Under the pieces are notes generated by a model. That model ran no database searches, had not been told where the DNA came from, and saw only the letters and a program-made list of their open reading frames with translations. The translations under genes and the position numbers were made by a program. Shown here piece after piece: positions 7,615 through 14,641 of a DNA stretch of 22,070 bases. Origin of the DNA: a virus; the IMG/VR virus record IMGVR_UViG_3300018416_000133, positions 1-22,070 of that record; one strand, written 5' to 3'. Numbering within the stretch: position 1 is the first letter of the stretch; the number at the start of each line of letters is the position of its first letter.

Positions 7615-8385
7615 TGTAGGTCTCTTATTGTTGCTCTACGAGAGGATAACCATACACTTTATATTGCTGTCTATTCACATTGCTAAGTCATTGTTATTAG
7701 TACCTTAATCCAGCCCTACTCACTAAGGAACGAGTTCCTAAGTTCACCGACACTAAGGTGTGTCGTCCCATTCGGGTAACGATCTGGGGTAAGCCTTTTC
7801 ATTACATTCCCTAGCAGGGGCTTAAGTGATCTTAATATTACGATTTGCAAATCGTTAGCCTTATTCTTCCCCTCGAAGTATCGAAGTCAGAATAAGTAAA
7901 TTCGATGCAGAACATAAGTGCTTCATGCACTATTATGTTCTTTACTCATGGCTACGTACCTATGATTGTATAACACGATATTGCATGGGGTAGCCCCCAC
8001 GCTTCAATCGTAAAACTTTGTTAAAGAGGACAAAGTTTTCTGTACGTAAGAATTTTGTCTGACTTACGTCAGGTCAAAACCGTGTACCACTTTCTAAGAA
8101 CAGGACTACTACTACTACTAGGTTCTGCACTGCTCTTTCTTCGAAGAGAGATACCATGCTCTACAACCCCTTCTCAAATGGTCTTGTTATGTTGTGATGG
8201 ATATCCCTCTCCCCATTTGCTCATTCTTCCTAGTAAGCCAAGATGAACTTTTTCTAAGCAGAAAAACTGGGCTTACACGGAATTTATCAAGGGGGTTTCC
8301 CAAGCATGAAACGGTTACTGCATCAGAGCAGTACATAACCCAGTAGGCAGTGCTGTTTAACTTAATGTCATTATAGGAGATTAAC
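7615..8385. other. Gene-free spacer of about 770 bp, rich in hairpins and palindromes
   Basis: The leftward head operon and the rightward early genes diverge from this spacer. No ORF with a ribosome site is present. It holds many stem-loops. Arms include CGACAC/GTGTCG (7748-7765), a perfect 16-bp palindrome ACGATTTGCAAATCGT (7840-7855), CTTATTCT/AGAATAAG (7860-7896), an AGAACATA-type hairpin (7909-7941), AAAACTTTG/CAAAGTTTT (8012-8039), ACGTAAG/CTTACGT (8044-8069), GTAAGCC/GGCTTAC with an inner TTTTTCT/AGAAAAA (8233-8276), and GGTT-ACTGC/GCAGT-AACC (8313-8340). A short ACT repeat lies at about 8104-8119. Likely roles: divergent promoters, a structured 5' leader, or an origin or packaging site. 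None is proven. Confidence 0.6.
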
Positions 8386-8592
8386 ATGACTAAATTACAA
8401 CAATTACAGACAATTATCGGACTTATAATCTTATTCACATTCGCACTTTTCATCGCAATTGTGTGTGGTGTCGGTGGAATACTTGCCATGGCTTGCAAGT
8501 TTATTACGGAGGTACTGAACGACTTATTCTACCTTCCTAATTTCATATGGTCAGAACTTACTGACAAATTTAACAACAAAGCCAACGCTTAA
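8386..8592 (+). CDS. Small membrane protein, 68 aa
   Basis: First gene of the rightward early block, with TAGGAGATTAAC ahead of ATG 8386. A long hydrophobic span covers roughly residues 8-40 (IIGLIILFTFALFIAIVCGV and onward), long enough for one or two helices. A soluble C-terminus ends SELTDKFNNKANA. There is no known family. As the first early product, it could alter the host membrane (for example superinfection exclusion), but that is speculation from position and topology. Confidence 0.65.
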   Translation: MTKLQQLQTIIGLIILFTFALFIAIVCGVGGILAMACKFITEVLNDLFYLPNFIWSELTDKFNNKANA

Positions 8593-8616
8593 CTTTATAC
8601 AGAAAGGAACATTACA

Positions 8617-8838
8617 ATGTATAAACAATTAGACTTATTTAACAAAAGCCAACCAAGTGATCTAGAGATATTAGATACTATGGTTTCATCTACTGGCATA
8701 CATGATTCATCAATGTCAGCTTATAACAGGGTCACAGATGTATTCACACAGATTGATTGGGATATACAGATTGCACAAGATGCTGGTGACCATTACAGAG
8801 TACGTGAATTGTACACAATCAAGCACGACATGAACTAA
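8617..8838 (+). CDS. Hypothetical small protein, 73 aa
   Basis: The leader GAAAGGAACATTACA before ATG 8617 is identical to that of the gene at 8903. The protein is acidic and soluble (LDLFNKSQPSDLEILDTMVS, then a TQIDWDIQIAQDAGDHYR run), with no membrane span. I recognise no family. It lies 24 bp after the membrane-protein gene, so the two are probably co-transcribed. The DAGDHYRVRELY part could be helical, but nothing gives a function. Confidence 0.6.
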   Translation: MYKQLDLFNKSQPSDLEILDTMVSSTGIHDSSMSAYNRVTDVFTQIDWDIQIAQDAGDHYRVRELYTIKHDMN

Positions 8839-8854
8839 GTAAAGCCAAATCAAT

Positions 8855-8877
8855 GGGGGTATAATTTATATATCCCC
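8855..8877 (+). other. Short intergenic hairpin
   Basis: GGGGGTATA, loop ATTTA, TATATCCCC: nine pairs with one G-T wobble. It sits between the 73-residue and 240-residue genes. There is no T-run after it, so it is more likely an mRNA-stability or processing element than a terminator. Confidence 0.5.
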
Positions 8878-8902
8878 TTAATACCATGAAAGGAACATTA
8901 CA

Positions 8903-9625
8903 ATGGTACAATATATTACAATATCTAAAGACAATGCAGATCAACGTCGTAAGACATCTGCTAATCCTAACTTAACTAACCCATCTGTTGCACTTGACGA
9001 ATGGAAACTACAACATCAGACACCTGATCAGATTCAGGCACGTAAAGAGCTTGATGCTATGACTACAGAGCAACTTGACGCTATTGCATCACAGTTCATA
9101 CCACAATCTAACTACACTCAGGAGTGGGAGGTTAGATTTATAACCAAGGCACTAGAACTTGCAGAAATGTTCGAAGATGGTGACGAGGTTATCATCAAGG
9201 CTAAGTTTCAAGATCAGTTACCACGTATGTTTGAGAAAATGCGTGACAATGTTGCAACACAAGGCGAAGCCCTCAAACGTGAAAGACAAAAGCTTTTACG
9301 TCAGGACGTTGGCATTGAGATTACAAAGCACAAGCTAGAAGATCATGACAAAAAGATTGAACAGATGCGTCAGCAATATGCATCACTCAATCATGCCTTT
9401 CAGCTTCTGCTTACACATTTCAGACCTAGAATCAAAGGTACTACTGGTATAGATTTTGGTCATTACACTAAGTTGTCAGAGTTTGCAAAAGTCAAACGTA
9501 TGCAGACACGTAATCAGAAACTGACACTAGATACTTATATGAATGACAAGAAATACTTCGACGATATGTTTCTTGATGTCAGTAATCAAGATGGCATCAT
9601 CGAATTACCAGAACACCTAGAATAA
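8903..9625 (+). CDS. Hypothetical early protein, 240 aa, coiled-coil rich
   Basis: ATG 8903 follows the duplicated GAAAGGAACATTACA ribosome site. The protein is soluble and highly charged. Residues about 110-175 (EKMRDNVATQGEALKRERQK onward, DHDKKIEQMRQQYASLNHAF) predict a long helix or coiled coil. The C-terminal part has HYTKLSEFAKVKRMQ and ends acidic (IIELPEHLE). No known domain is recognised. It is the last gene before a strong intrinsic terminator at 9635, so it ends the first early transcript. Confidence 0.65.
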   Translation: MVQYITISKDNADQRRKTSANPNLTNPSVALDEWKLQHQTPDQIQARKELDAMTTEQLDAIASQFIPQSNYTQEWEVRFITKALELAEMFEDGDEVIIKAKFQDQLPRMFEKMRDNVATQGEALKRERQKLLRQDVGIEITKHKLEDHDKKIEQMRQQYASLNHAFQLLLTHFRPRIKGTTGIDFGHYTKLSEFAKVKRMQTRNQKLTLDTYMNDKKYFDDMFLDVSNQDGIIELPEHLE

Positions 9626-9634
9626 CATCAATAG

Positions 9635-9660
9635 GGGAGGGCTTCGGCTCTCCCTTTTTT
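9635..9660 (+). terminator. Intrinsic terminator after the 240-aa gene
   Basis: GGGAGGGC, loop TTCG, GCTCTCCC followed by TTTTTT. Eight pairs with one G-T wobble, a stable UUCG-type tetraloop and a T-tract make a textbook rho-independent terminator 9 bp after the stop codon of the 8903 gene. Confidence 0.93.
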
Positions 9661-9721
9661 ATTTATCCGTTTCCCTTTTGGCTTTCCACAAAAGCTAATT
9701 ATCGCCTCAGAAGGAGCAATT

Positions 9722-9853
9722 ATGTCTAAAGGTAACAAAGGTAGAGGTAAGATTCATAGCACATCTCGATCCTGGGAAAAATCATTGAAAAAAGTGGCTA
9801 AGGCAAAGGTTCGTCAGAAAGCCAAAGTGTTAATTAGAAAACAAGGAGATTAA
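9722..9853 (+). CDS. Small very basic protein, 43 aa
   Basis: GAAGGAGCAATT precedes ATG 9722; the stop is TAA 9851-9853, one base before the next ATG. The sequence is almost entirely Lys, Arg, Ser and Gly (MSKGNKGRGKIHSTSRSWEK start, KVRQKAKVLIRKQ end), suggesting nucleic-acid or ribosome binding. No family is recognised. Close spacing with the next gene supports it as real. Confidence 0.6.
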   Translation: MSKGNKGRGKIHSTSRSWEKSLKKVAKAKVRQKAKVLIRKQGD

Positions 9854-9854
9854 A

Positions 9855-10028
9855 ATGCCTAAAACACATTCAACACAAACTTTACATGAATACAATCAAT
9901 TACATTACTTCTTTGATATAGCCTATGAGTCAGGAGATCAGGAAGAAATGATTAGTCTAAGTGATCAAATTAAAGCTTATGAAAAAAGATGGAGTTTACC
10001 ATGTTCTTTTACATCATTGCAGGAATAG
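9855..10028 (+). CDS. Hypothetical protein, 57 aa
   Basis: ATG 9855 follows AAGGAGATTAA within the end of the preceding gene. The sequence (MPKTHSTQTLHEYNQLHYFF, then an acidic SGDQEEMISLSDQIKAYEKR) is soluble and mixed-charge. Its last 28 nt overlap the start of the next membrane-protein gene, whose ribosome site lies inside it, a pattern of translational coupling. The function is unknown. Confidence 0.55.
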   Translation: MPKTHSTQTLHEYNQLHYFFDIAYESGDQEEMISLSDQIKAYEKRWSLPCSFTSLQE

Positions 10029-10285
10029 CATCAGCTACTGCCGTATTATTTTTACTTGCTAAATTAAATATCAAAAGAGTTCTCTGCTTTGACATACTCG
10101 TGGACATTGGTGCCTCAATCTCATTGATTATCATGTTTGCTGGTACATTTTCAGGAATGATGGCTGGAATCCTAGGTGGAGCTATTATTTCTATAGTACT
10201 ATTCATTCTCAAACGCACAATAGGTTACGAAAAGCCAAAGAGAGATGGTTTTAAGATTAGATGGGTTAATGTTCCCCCCAGATAG
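10001..10285 (+). CDS. Small multi-span membrane protein, 94 aa
   Basis: I place the start at ATG 10001 because GGAG lies 7 bp before it; an in-frame ATG at 9989 is less favoured. Three hydrophobic spans are visible: residues about 2-20 (FFYIIAGIASATAVLFLLA), 30-50 (ILVDIGASISLIIMFAGTFS) and 53-71 (MMAGILGGAIISIVLFILK). A basic C-terminal tail (KPKRDGFKIRW) follows and probably faces the cytoplasm. No family is recognised; the topology resembles small phage membrane effectors or holin-like proteins, but it is not near the lysis genes. Confidence 0.65.
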   Translation: MFFYIIAGIASATAVLFLLAKLNIKRVLCFDILVDIGASISLIIMFAGTFSGMMAGILGGAIISIVLFILKRTIGYEKPKRDGFKIRWVNVPPR

Positions 10286-10641
10286 TCTTAATCGTGTCAT
10301 GTTTAGGGCAAAACTTCCAAGGCAGTAATGGTTTACGCCTATCCTTAACCAGCGAAGTTTAGACACAATGATGCAGTTACAGATAGGTCGACCCTGTGGC
10401 AATACTGCAACTGTAGGTAACATACCTGATGCCTACAATTTTACAACAGAAAAGGAGATTGATTCTGAGATATTCTAAGTCTAGCATTTCTCATTGCGAA
10501 GAATGTAAGTCTTAACAGTAGACACTGCCTCAGATTCAGTAATGTGAATAGCCTTTGGTTTAAAAAAAGCCAAGGGTTATTTGCATTGGGACAAAGCTAA
10601 ATCCCATTTCATTAATCATCTATAACGTAAAGGAGAAACAG
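10286..10641. other. Intergenic region before SSB, about 356 bp, no certain gene
   Basis: I find no gene with a clear ribosome site here. A 36-codon ORF at 10368-10478 (MMQLQIGRPCGNTATVGN start) has no Shine-Dalgarno and is doubtful. Inverted repeats include TGTAGG/CCTACA (10412-10437) and a CCTTTGG/CCAAGGG-like stem near 10553-10573. The SSB leader AAAGGAGAAACAG ends the region. It may hold the SSB promoter and an upstream leader or processing site. Confidence 0.5.
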
Positions 10642-11064
10642 ATGAACTTAGCACAAATCATGGTATCAGGTAACATAGGACAACAACCTGAAATTAAGAT
10701 AGTCGGTGACACTAAAGTTGCTAACTTTTCCGTTGCAGTCAACGAGAACTACACAACTAAATCAGGTGAAAAGAAAGAAACTACTCACTGGTACAGATGT
10801 GAAGCTTGGGACGGCAAAAACGGCAAGGGTTTAGTTACCAATGTTATTGAGCCATATGCAAAGCAAGGCACAACTGTATTCGTACAAGGTATGCCTATTA
10901 ATGAATCATATGAAAAAGATGGTGAGAAAAGATCAGCTTTCAAAATCAAGTTAGCTGGTATGTCTTCCACCTTCAGACTTCTCAACTCAAAAGACTCTAC
11001 AGATGGTCAAGCAACTGCTTCTCCAAGGGTAGATGTCAAAGATGACGATGAGATTCCGTTCTAA
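10642..11064 (+). CDS. ssb: Single-stranded DNA-binding protein
   Basis: 140 residues. An OB-fold SSB core runs from residue 1 to about 110, beginning MNLAQIMVSGNIGQQPEIKI, then NFSVAVNENYTTKSGEKKE, THWYRCEAWDG, and an extended strand with VFVQGMPINESYEKDG. A flexible linker follows, and the tail is the hallmark acidic tip DDDEIPF, which recruits partner proteins. It coats single-stranded DNA in replication and recombination and would work with the YqaJ/Sak3 pair at 16410-17905 and RuvC at 14168. The start has AAAGGAG nine bases ahead. Confidence 0.92.
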   Translation: MNLAQIMVSGNIGQQPEIKIVGDTKVANFSVAVNENYTTKSGEKKETTHWYRCEAWDGKNGKGLVTNVIEPYAKQGTTVFVQGMPINESYEKDGEKRSAFKIKLAGMSSTFRLLNSKDSTDGQATASPRVDVKDDDEIPF

Positions 11065-11078
11065 TCTAATTACCGTTA

Positions 11079-11126
11079 GACGGAAAGGGAGTAGGTAGTC
11101 TCGGCATAAGATTATCTACTTCCGTC
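11079..11126 (+). other. Large two-part hairpin after ssb
   Basis: An outer stem GACGGAA/TTCCGTC is separated by a five-base bulge from an inner 11-pair stem GTAGGTAGTCT/AGATTATCTAC (with G-T wobbles), loop CGGCATA. Unusually long and stable for a spacer of this AT content. There is no T-run after it, so it could be an RNA element, mRNA stabiliser or protein-binding site. Confidence 0.7.
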
Positions 11127-11131
11127 ATATA

Positions 11132-11175
11132 GGGAGGAAGGACACCATCTGCGTTAGAAATCCCTCCCCATTTTT
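11132..11175 (+). terminator. Probable terminator after ssb
   Basis: GGGAGG pairs with CCTCCC across a 25-base loop and is followed by CATTTTT. The loop is long, so termination may be partial. It directly follows the 11079-11126 hairpin and precedes the DUF3310 gene. Confidence 0.6.
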
Positions 11176-11188
11176 ACAAAGGTTTCAA

Positions 11189-11395
11189 ATGACAAGCAAA
11201 ATATCGCCTCAACATTATTCCAAATACAAGATAGAGCCAATCACATTTATCCTGGCTAATGATCTTGATTTTTGTCAGGGCAACATCATTAAATACGTCC
11301 TCCGATACAAGGACAAGAATGGTTTAGAGGACCTTCATAAAGCCAAGCAGAATATAGAGTTTTTAATCAAGAAATTAGGAGATAAAAATGTCTAG
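11189..11395 (+). CDS. DUF3310 protein
   Basis: 68 residues with the family pattern: SPQHYSKYKIEPITFILAND near the N-terminus, then LDFCQGNIIKYVLRYKDKNG, then EDLHKAKQNIEFLIKKL. DUF3310 proteins are small, common in phages, and linked to the T7 gp1.7 nucleotide kinase group, but enzyme activity has not been shown for this short form. The end overlaps the next gene by 8 nt. The start follows AAAGGTTTCAA, a weak ribosome site. Confidence 0.85.
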   Translation: MTSKISPQHYSKYKIEPITFILANDLDFCQGNIIKYVLRYKDKNGLEDLHKAKQNIEFLIKKLGDKNV

Positions 11396-11552
11396 AGACT
11401 GGCAAGAACAGCTCCAACTAGAGCAAGAACATGAAGAACAACAAGTCTTAGATGGCATAGCCAATCTACACGAAGAAGAAGCATTAAAACTACATCAGGA
11501 GGAAAACAATGCAATTAATGACAAAAGAAATCAAACAAAAGCTGTTGCGTAA
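11388..11552 (+). CDS. Small Gln/Glu-rich protein, 54 aa
   Basis: TTAGGAGATAAAA precedes ATG 11388. The sequence (MSRDWQEQLQLEQEHEEQQV start) is very rich in Gln and Glu and probably forms a single long helix or coiled coil. It overlaps DUF3310 by 8 nt and DUF2958 by 44 nt. The ribosome site for DUF2958 (CAGGAGGAAAACA) sits inside this gene. No function is known; the ribosome site and helix-like composition favour a real gene. Confidence 0.5.
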   Translation: MSRDWQEQLQLEQEHEEQQVLDGIANLHEEEALKLHQEENNAINDKRNQTKAVA

Positions 11553-11847
11553 CGGAGACGTTACTAACAGGGGCAATGACCACAAACCAGTAGTCAAGTT
11601 CTTTGGTGGCAGTTCATGCACATGGATAATTACAGAAATGGACTCAGCCGATGATGATACATTGTTTGGTCTATGTGATCTAGGTATGGGTTATCCTGAA
11701 CTTGGATATACAAGCCTACAAGAATTAGAATCAATGAAATTTCCACCATTTGGATTAGGTGTTGAAAGAGATCGTTATTTCAAAGCCGATAAAACACTCA
11801 GCCAATATCATAATGAAGCAATCGAAGCACATAGGATTATAGCATAA
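11509..11847 (+). CDS. DUF2958 protein
   Basis: 112 residues with the DUF2958 order: start MQLMTKEIKQKLLRNGD, a mid VVKFFGGSSCTWIITEMD strand-turn (residues about 28-45), then LFGLCDLGMGYPELGYTSLQ and a C-terminal VERDRYFKADKTLSQY. The family occurs in phages and plasmids; no enzyme function is established. CAGGAGGAAAACA before ATG 11509 is a strong ribosome site. Its stop overlaps the next start (TAATG). Confidence 0.85.
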   Translation: MQLMTKEIKQKLLRNGDVTNRGNDHKPVVKFFGGSSCTWIITEMDSADDDTLFGLCDLGMGYPELGYTSLQELESMKFPPFGLGVERDRYFKADKTLSQYHNEAIEAHRIIA

Positions 11848-12065
11848 TGTGGGATAAACTAAAAACAATCAAACCTCTATCAAGAAAAGCCAACTGGCTT
11901 GGTTGGTTTTGTACTGTGCATATCGCCTCAACAATATTCATTCTAGTATTGTTGCTTGGTATGGGCATCAACCCAACCCTAGTGGTTTCTACCATAGCAG
12001 CTCCCTTGTGGATTGCTGTGGCTTTCACATCAAAATATATAACCGATAAAATTATGGAGAAGTAA
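11847..12065 (+). CDS. Small two-span membrane protein, 72 aa
   Basis: It overlaps the DUF2958 stop by one base (TAATG). Hydrophobic spans lie at about residues 17-39 (NWLGWFCTVHIASTIFILVL and onward) and 43-62 (TLVVSTIAAPLWIAVAFTSK). The ends are basic and the protein is short, so an inner-membrane protein is likely. Function unknown. The next gene starts directly after its stop, so three genes form one operon. Confidence 0.65.
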   Translation: MWDKLKTIKPLSRKANWLGWFCTVHIASTIFILVLLLGMGINPTLVVSTIAAPLWIAVAFTSKYITDKIMEK

Positions 12066-12425
12066 ATGTTTATCAAATTAAAAATAGGTGACTTAAATTT
12101 CAAGGTTTCATCTGAAAACCATAAAAAAATTATGGACTTTGCAGGTATGTTCTTTGACCCAGATATCAAGGTTCAAGAAATCAGAAGAGAGCATATTTAT
12201 GTTAAAGATGATGATATTAAAAATATGACTGATGCAGAATTAGAAGCCATCAGAAAATATTGTCAATCAGCAAGCATGAGTGACTTTCAAACTTATGAAT
12301 CTTTAAATGATATTCCTGTTTCGATGTCTGGTGAAGAGGTCAGTGTAATGACTCATGCCCAGCAAGGTCTGCAAGATTTAATTAACAAATCTGTGAATAA
12401 GCCAAAAGTAGTGGCTTCAAGTTAA
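12066..12425 (+). CDS. Hypothetical early protein, 119 aa
   Basis: ATG 12066 follows the preceding TAA immediately, with GGAGAAG just upstream. It is soluble, with an N-terminal basic/hydrophobic part (LKIGDLNFKVSSENHKKIMD) and an acidic middle (KDDDIKNMTDAELEAIRKYC). I recognise no family. A stable hairpin at 12435 follows its stop, so it ends this sub-operon or is processed there. Confidence 0.6.
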   Translation: MFIKLKIGDLNFKVSSENHKKIMDFAGMFFDPDIKVQEIRREHIYVKDDDIKNMTDAELEAIRKYCQSASMSDFQTYESLNDIPVSMSGEEVSVMTHAQQGLQDLINKSVNKPKVVASS

Positions 12426-12434
12426 TTAATAAAG

Positions 12435-12468
12435 AGGAGAGGGTGGAACATTACTAACTCCCTCTCCT
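12435..12468 (+). other. Strong hairpin after the 119-aa gene
   Basis: AGGAGAGGG pairs perfectly with CCCTCTCCT over a 16-base loop. The hairpin is followed by TGTCAACG and lacks a T-tract, so it is more likely an mRNA processing or stability element than a full terminator. It lies 28 bp before the ParB-like gene. Confidence 0.7.
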
Positions 12469-12495
12469 TGTCAACGTCAACCAAAGGAGTGTAAA

Positions 12496-14088
12496 ATGCA
12501 AATAGCATTAAATCAACTAAAACCTAACCCAAAAAACGTCAGGAAAGTAGTAGCTGACAATCTTGACAAGCTTATCGCCTCAATCAAATCAAGAGACTTG
12601 TTGCATAACCTTGTTGTTCAGAAAAACGGCAGTGGCTTTAACGTCATTGACGGCAACAGACGTTTAGAGGCTTTGTTTGCTATACACGGCAAATCTTCAA
12701 ACGTAGAAGTAGAATGTAAGCTAATAGAAGACAACACCACAGAAGTTGGTGCTATGGCTAACATGCTACGAGAAGATATGCACCCATTAGACGAAGCAGA
12801 AGCTATCAATCAGGTAGTGTCTGACGGCTTAATGGATTACAACACTCTTGCTGCAAACTGGGGTCAGACAAACAAATGGGTTTTACAACGTGTAGCCCTT
12901 GCTGATTTGTCTCCTACAGTCAAAGATGCTTTTAGAAACAAAGAATTTGGTCTAGGCATTGCACAATTATTTACTAATGTAGACCAAGAAACACAGGACA
13001 AAATATTTGCAGATTGCAATGGTCGTTATGACTATGACAACATTAAGTATTCTATAGGTAATGTAAAAATATCTAAGTCACGTGTTATTATCGATCCTAA
13101 ACACAGCATCTACAAGAATATAGAGTTTGCTGGTGACTTGTTTGACGATGGTCAGTATGTTGCTAACATGGATAAGTTCCTTGCTTTACAACAAGAGTAT
13201 GTCGATGAAAAAGCCAAATATTACAATAAGAAATTCAAAGATTGTACTGTTATTGACTGCCACCCATCGGAGGTCAAAGGCTTAATCAAAAACCTTATTC
13301 AAGTATATGAATATGACATCAAAAAAGAAGAAATAGACCCAAAAGATATTAATGTTGTTATTACATATCAACCATACAAAGGTAACTTCTGGGTTCAGAA
13401 ATACAAAAGCAAAATAGAAATGTCCAAGAAAGAACTAGATGCTATTGAATCAGGGGAAATACCTGAGCTTACACTAGCAGATATGTCTAACCCACAACGT
13501 GAACTTACACATAATTTATATTATAATTATTTACGGTCAGAGTTTTGGAAAGCTGGCGATGGATATACAGATGGACACGTTGCTCTTGCAATGATTTGTA
13601 ACAATATAGTCAGACCATCATACTTTGCTGATAATTACTCAGAGGTTGGTAAGTATTTTGTAACATACACAGATACACCTTTTAACAAAATAACAGGAGT
13701 TGACGATGATTACTTTGACAATCTTACTGAAGAAATTATTAAGTATTGTAAAACTAATAAATGCAATTCTTTGGAATATTTCCTCAACCAAAAGCCTTCT
13801 GATCTCCACAATGTACTTTATAAAGGGCTTGTGGCTTCGATGGGTGAGAGTCAAGCCTTTCAGTCGCAGAAAGACCACTACCATATACCTGTTGCCAAAG
13901 ACTGGTTTAAACCGTCAGAAGAATGGCTCAATAAATATAAAATAACTCAGCTTCGTTTACTTGCACATAAAGTCAAATGTAAGCTATTACCTCACGACAA
14001 CAAGAAACTAGTAATAGAGAAGCTTGTAAGTGCCTTTAAAGATGGTGCTGTATTCGATCCTATTAAGTTTCTTGATACTGTCAAATAG
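12496..14088 (+). CDS. ParB-like protein, 530 aa
   Basis: The N-terminus is a ParB/sulfiredoxin-type domain. LKPNPKNVRK opens it, DGNRRLEAL at about 52-60 matches the family's conserved Arg-rich motif, and LREDMHPLDEAEAI at about 91-104 is the next block. A helix-turn-helix follows (about 114-136: DYNTLAANWGQTNKWVLQRV). The remaining 390 residues match no partner I know and contain many Lys/Tyr-rich segments and a small C-terminal SAP-like region (ITQLRLLAHKVKCKLLPHDN). No ParA is adjacent. Known relatives bind DNA at centromere-like sites or act as nucleases; here the role could be DNA binding in replication, partitioning or host takeover. GGAGTG precedes the start. Confidence 0.75.
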   Translation: MQIALNQLKPNPKNVRKVVADNLDKLIASIKSRDLLHNLVVQKNGSGFNVIDGNRRLEALFAIHGKSSNVEVECKLIEDNTTEVGAMANMLREDMHPLDEAEAINQVVSDGLMDYNTLAANWGQTNKWVLQRVALADLSPTVKDAFRNKEFGLGIAQLFTNVDQETQDKIFADCNGRYDYDNIKYSIGNVKISKSRVIIDPKHSIYKNIEFAGDLFDDGQYVANMDKFLALQQEYVDEKAKYYNKKFKDCTVIDCHPSEVKGLIKNLIQVYEYDIKKEEIDPKDINVVITYQPYKGNFWVQKYKSKIEMSKKELDAIESGEIPELTLADMSNPQRELTHNLYYNYLRSEFWKAGDGYTDGHVALAMICNNIVRPSYFADNYSEVGKYFVTYTDTPFNKITGVDDDYFDNLTEEIIKYCKTNKCNSLEYFLNQKPSDLHNVLYKGLVASMGESQAFQSQKDHYHIPVAKDWFKPSEEWLNKYKITQLRLLAHKVKCKLLPHDNKKLVIEKLVSAFKDGAVFDPIKFLDTVK

Positions 14089-14124
14089 AACCATGGTAGG
14101 CATAAGTATAACCTAATGCCGACT

Positions 14125-14174
14125 TAGCTAACAGAGTGGGATCAGACAGATCATCATGCTCACTCTGTTAGTTA
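14125..14174. terminator. Bidirectional hairpin between convergent genes
   Basis: CTAACAGAGTG pairs perfectly with CACTCTGTTAG (11 bp). It extends by further pairs with one G-T wobble, across a 22-base loop. The right arm contains the stop codon of the leftward RuvC-like gene. A T-rich stretch (TACTTTTAT) follows on the + strand, so it likely ends transcription of the ParB-like gene, and it may also end the leftward pair. Confidence 0.75.
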
Positions 14175-14641
14175 CTTTTATATATTCCCCAATAAGCTAT
14201 CAAACTGGCTTCAGCTAGACCATCTTGGTTCTTCTGTTGCCAGAGATGGCTTCCATTGGGCATTAACTCAGATGCTCTCATTCTAGATTGGTCTTTATCA
14301 GCAGTACATTTTAGGTCTTTTTTCCAGACTCTAGATTGCACTTCTGTGTAACTGTAGCCACCAGCTACTAGTAATCCAAGATAAACACCATAACCCATAC
14401 CAGTAGCAAATGTACTTACCAGTCCTTGTTGTGGCATGGCTTGTTGTTTTTCTATATAGACATGATCTGGATTGTGATCGTCTAACATAGACATTAACGT
14501 CCACATATCTAAGAATCTTTTAGTCTTGGTTTTAGTCTTTAGTTGGTAAATAGGTGCTTTCTCAGCATGGATTGTTTTAGTTTCATTATCAAAGAAACAC
14601 AAACCACCTGATAGCCCTGGATCAATGCCTGCTATTATCAT
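14168..14641 (-). CDS. RuvC-like Holliday junction resolvase
   Basis: 157 residues, short like phage RuvC-type enzymes. The RNase H-like fold is indicated by GIDPGLSGGL (D7), VYIEKQQAMPQQG (E64) and DGLAEASLIA near the end (D140/E144), which supply the metal-binding acidic residues. It resolves branched DNA formed in recombination and replication, consistent with an early recombination system with SSB, YqaJ and Sak3. GGAGG lies 6 bases upstream of ATG 14641, inside the end of the HTH gene, and the overlap of 20 nt indicates co-translation. Confidence 0.85.
   Translation of the reverse strand: MIIAGIDPGLSGGLCFFDNETKTIHAEKAPIYQLKTKTKTKRFLDMWTLMSMLDDHNPDHVYIEKQQAMPQQGLVSTFATGMGYGVYLGLLVAGGYSYTEVQSRVWKKDLKCTADKDQSRMRASELMPNGSHLWQQKNQDGLAEASLIAYWGIYKSN

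Noticed and set aside
8104-8119. ACT repeat in the spacer
   Set aside because: Only about five units; too short to claim as a functional microsatellite.
8055-8246. 63-codon + frame inside the structured spacer
   Set aside because: It starts at TTG with no ribosome site, crosses many hairpins and has no protein-like composition.
10368-10478. 36-codon ORF before ssb
   Set aside because: No Shine-Dalgarno, no recognised motif and no coupling to neighbours.
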